A stretch of 64,000 nt of DNA from Sinanaerobacter chloroacetimidivorans. Its GTDB lineage: Bacteria; Bacillota; Clostridia; Peptostreptococcales; Anaerovoracaceae. The first letter of the stretch is position 1; every line of letters begins with the position of its first letter. A program made the translations under genes and the position numbers. The notes beneath the pieces are model-generated. The model saw only the letters and a program-made list of their open reading frames with translations. It was not told where the DNA came from and did not search any database. Location of the stretch: assembly GCF_018128545.1 (NCBI RefSeq), contig NZ_JAGSND010000003.1:310001-374000 (forward strand). Reading direction: 5' to 3'. Of this stretch, positions 62,470-64,000 are shown one piece after another.

Positions 62470-62605
62470 TTCATTGCATAACAACCAGGTGATTATTTGC
62501 ATCACAACCATAAAGACGATATAATAGTGTCAGCGTATCTGTTACTGCATTCGCATCGGAAGAAAAGCGAGGGTGGACAAGTAAGCAGAAAGGGGAAGCT
62601 CGTCA

Positions 62606-63421
62606 ATGAAAGAAAAAATCACAAGCATGATTCAGCAGAGAATAAAGGAATGTGGAGAAAGAGCCGATATTTCCACTGCCTGGGGTGAGCCTCTTGTGGG
62701 ATTTGCAGAGGCCAATCATTCAACTATCTTAAATTTAAAGGAGATTATTTCTCCGAAACATCAATTGCCTTCAGATGTGCTTCCCGATGCATCCATCGTC
62801 ATTGTCTATTTTGTACCCCTTACGAAGGAGCTGGCACATACCAATCAAACGGCCGGAGACATAGCCTCCCCGGAATGGGCCTTAGCCTATGAAGAAACCA
62901 ATGCCATGTTTCGTATTGTAAATGAATCCTTGGCAGAGGAACTGAAAGGTATGGGATATCAGGCAAAAGTATCGCCGGAGACGGCCACCTTTGATCAGGA
63001 GAAATTGATCAGCAATTGGTCTCAACGTCATTTCGCGAGAGCTGCCGGACTCGGGACCTTTGGCATTAATAATATGCTCATATCAAAAATCGGATGCTGC
63101 GGCAGATATAGCTCCATCGTAACCAATCTGGATGTTGAACCGGATATGCCTTTGGAAGAAGAATATTGTCTCTACAAAAAGAATGGCCGCTGCGGGTTAT
63201 GCGTCAAACGCTGTCCCTCCGGAGCATTGACTTTGGAAGGTTATGACAGGAATAAATGCTATCAGGTGCTGAGAAAAAATGCGGCGCTTTACACGGATTT
63301 TGGGAGTTCGTATTCCGACGGAGCAGGTGGAAAGGCAAACAGTATCGGCAGTGAGGTGTGCGGAAAATGTGTCGTGAATATGCCATGCTCCTTTTTTAAT
63401 CGCCGGCAGCCGTCATGTTGA
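62606..63421 (+). CDS. 4Fe-4S double-cluster protein, epoxyqueuosine reductase-like
   Basis: 271 residues. The N-terminal two thirds resemble the QueG-type cobalamin-binding module (RHFARAAGLGTFGINNMLISKIGCCGRYSSIVT); the C-terminal part has ferredoxin-like motifs CGLCVKRCPSGAL and CGKCVVNMPC. It is shorter than QueG (~380) and lacks the HEAT-like tail. Related Clostridial proteins are annotated as epoxyqueuosine reductase-like or as corrinoid-related iron-sulfur proteins; the substrate is uncertain. AGAAAGGGG precedes ATG 62606. The last codons fall within a 35-bp tandem repeat. Confidence 0.75.
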   Translation: MKEKITSMIQQRIKECGERADISTAWGEPLVGFAEANHSTILNLKEIISPKHQLPSDVLPDASIVIVYFVPLTKELAHTNQTAGDIASPEWALAYEETNAMFRIVNESLAEELKGMGYQAKVSPETATFDQEKLISNWSQRHFARAAGLGTFGINNMLISKIGCCGRYSSIVTNLDVEPDMPLEEEYCLYKKNGRCGLCVKRCPSGALTLEGYDRNKCYQVLRKNAALYTDFGSSYSDGAGGKANSIGSEVCGKCVVNMPCSFFNRRQPSC

Positions 63422-63484
63422 ATAGATATCTTGAGTGCCGGCAACCGTCATGTTGAATACATAACTTGAGTACCGGCAACCATT
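63402..63484. repeat. 35-bp tandem repeat at the 3' end of the iron-sulfur gene
   Basis: Copies at 63402-63436 and 63437-63471 differ at a few positions; a partial third begins at 63472. The first copy codes for the last residues (RRQPSC) of the preceding gene. Confidence 0.85.
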
Positions 63485-63500
63485 AAACCCGTAAAATCAG

Positions 63501-63535
63501 AATGCACCTGTTAAAAGAAAACAGGTGCATTTTTT
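63501..63535. terminator. Bidirectional terminator between convergent genes
   Basis: AATGCACCTGTT (63501-63512) pairs with AACAGGTGCATT (63520-63531), followed by TTTT. Serves the iron-sulfur gene and the minus-strand aldolase. Confidence 0.9.
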
Positions 63536-63560
63536 ATGAATAAACTGTTCAGAAATGTTG

Positions 63561-64000
63561 TTATCTCTGGTTGCTGGCACCAAGAACGTTTTTGATCTTG
63601 TGCTGAACCATCTTCTGAATGGCATCTCTGGCAGGTCCAAGGTATTTTCTTGGGTCGAATTCAGCAGGATTTTCCATGAAGATCCTTCTGATCTCCGCTG
63701 TCATGGCAAGTCTTAAGTCGGTATCGATATTGACCTTACATACACCGTATTTAGCAGCAGTTCTGATCATGTCTTCAGGTACGCCCTGAGCTCCCGGAAT
63801 ATTTCCGCCGTATTGATTACATAATGCCACAAACTCAGGAAGAACTGTGGAAGCACCATGCAGAACCAGTGGTGTGTTCGGAATTAAGCTGCTGATTTTC
63901 TGAAGTCTTTCGAAATCCAGGTATGGGTCGCCTTTGAATTTGTAAGCGCCGTGGCTTGTACCAATGGAGATGGCCAGTGAGTCAACGCCGGTTCTTTCTA
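63561..64000 (-). CDS. fba: Class II fructose-bisphosphate aldolase, C-terminal part (start outside window)
   Basis: The frame on the minus strand is open to the window end, so only about 146 C-terminal residues are seen. They contain VDSLAISIGTSHGAYKF, the zinc-ligand histidine stretch PLVLHGASTVL, and GVCKVNIDTDLRLAMT near the phosphate site, all typical of the class II zinc aldolase (Fba). It splits fructose-1,6-bisphosphate in glycolysis. The ASTVLPEF region has V where most family members have SG or SSG. Confidence 0.9.
   Translation of the reverse strand, partial: ERTGVDSLAISIGTSHGAYKFKGDPYLDFERLQKISSLIPNTPLVLHGASTVLPEFVALCNQYGGNIPGAQGVPEDMIRTAAKYGVCKVNIDTDLRLAMTAEIRRIFMENPAEFDPRKYLGPARDAIQKMVQHKIKNVLGASNQR

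Overview
The window reads as chromosome of a strictly anaerobic, low-GC Gram-positive, most likely a member of the Clostridia (Bacillota). The reasons are strong AGGAGG-type ribosome binding sites, the scr-dnaX-ybaB-recR and pcrA-ligA gene orders, a BofA-like sporulation protein, a SleB/LysM wall hydrolase, two ydaO-type (c-di-AMP) riboswitches, a ferredoxin-type Ech [NiFe] hydrogenase and many T-tailed intrinsic terminators. Genus-level placement cannot be made from the sequence alone. No rRNA, tRNA, phage, insertion sequence or CRISPR array was seen.

Layout. 0-3 kb: end of pcrA, then ligA. 3-4.8 kb: PadR regulator with a membrane partner, then a frameshifted NlpC/P60-like gene. 4.9-11.1 kb: a complete branched-chain-amino-acid-type ABC importer (livG-livF-livH-livM-livK), a creatininase-family amidohydrolase and a degenerate amidase-like protein. 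11.2-20.5 kb: a catabolic island with a PrpR-type sigma-54 activator in the middle. A HpcH/HpaI aldolase and an AEC permease lie on one side. An IlvD/Edd-type dehydratase and a tripartite tricarboxylate transporter (tctC-tctB-tctA) lie on the other. 20.6-28.8 kb: AIR-synthase-like protein, four identical 112-bp tandem repeats, SRP RNA, dnaX-ybaB-recR, then a PadR/aquaglyceroporin/CobW insertion, and finally yaaL (inverted) and bofA. 29.3-32.9 kb: two amino-acid permeases.

33-45.4 kb is the functional centre: an energy-converting hydrogenase operon (echA-F) followed directly by nickel and CN/CO maturation genes (hypA, hypB, hypF, fdhD, hypC, hypD, hypE). Together they would supply a membrane H2-evolving, ion-pumping enzyme fed by reduced ferredoxin. 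45.6-47.6 kb: citrate synthase on the minus strand behind an unusually long leader that carries a c-di-AMP riboswitch, a terminator and internal repeats. 47.7-55 kb: uvrB-uvrA, a DMT permease and nicotinate phosphoribosyltransferase. 55.2-58.9 kb: ilvE-ilvB and two consecutive ilvN/ilvH-type regulatory subunits. 59-60.3 kb: minus-strand YdcF-like, small membrane and DUF2089-like regulator genes behind a 15-bp-arm palindrome. 60.5-64 kb: second c-di-AMP riboswitch with its LysM/SleB hydrolase, a helical protein of unknown function, a 4Fe-4S protein, and the end of class II fructose-bisphosphate aldolase.

The most noteworthy items are: a c-di-AMP riboswitch in front of citrate synthase; 10-bp-phased repeats on both sides of the PrpR-type activator; the perfect 112-bp tandem array; two genes whose best start is a non-standard AUA or AUC codon behind a strong Shine-Dalgarno sequence; a palindrome over the -10 box of the hydrogenase operon; and an eight-histidine tail at the C-terminus of HypB.
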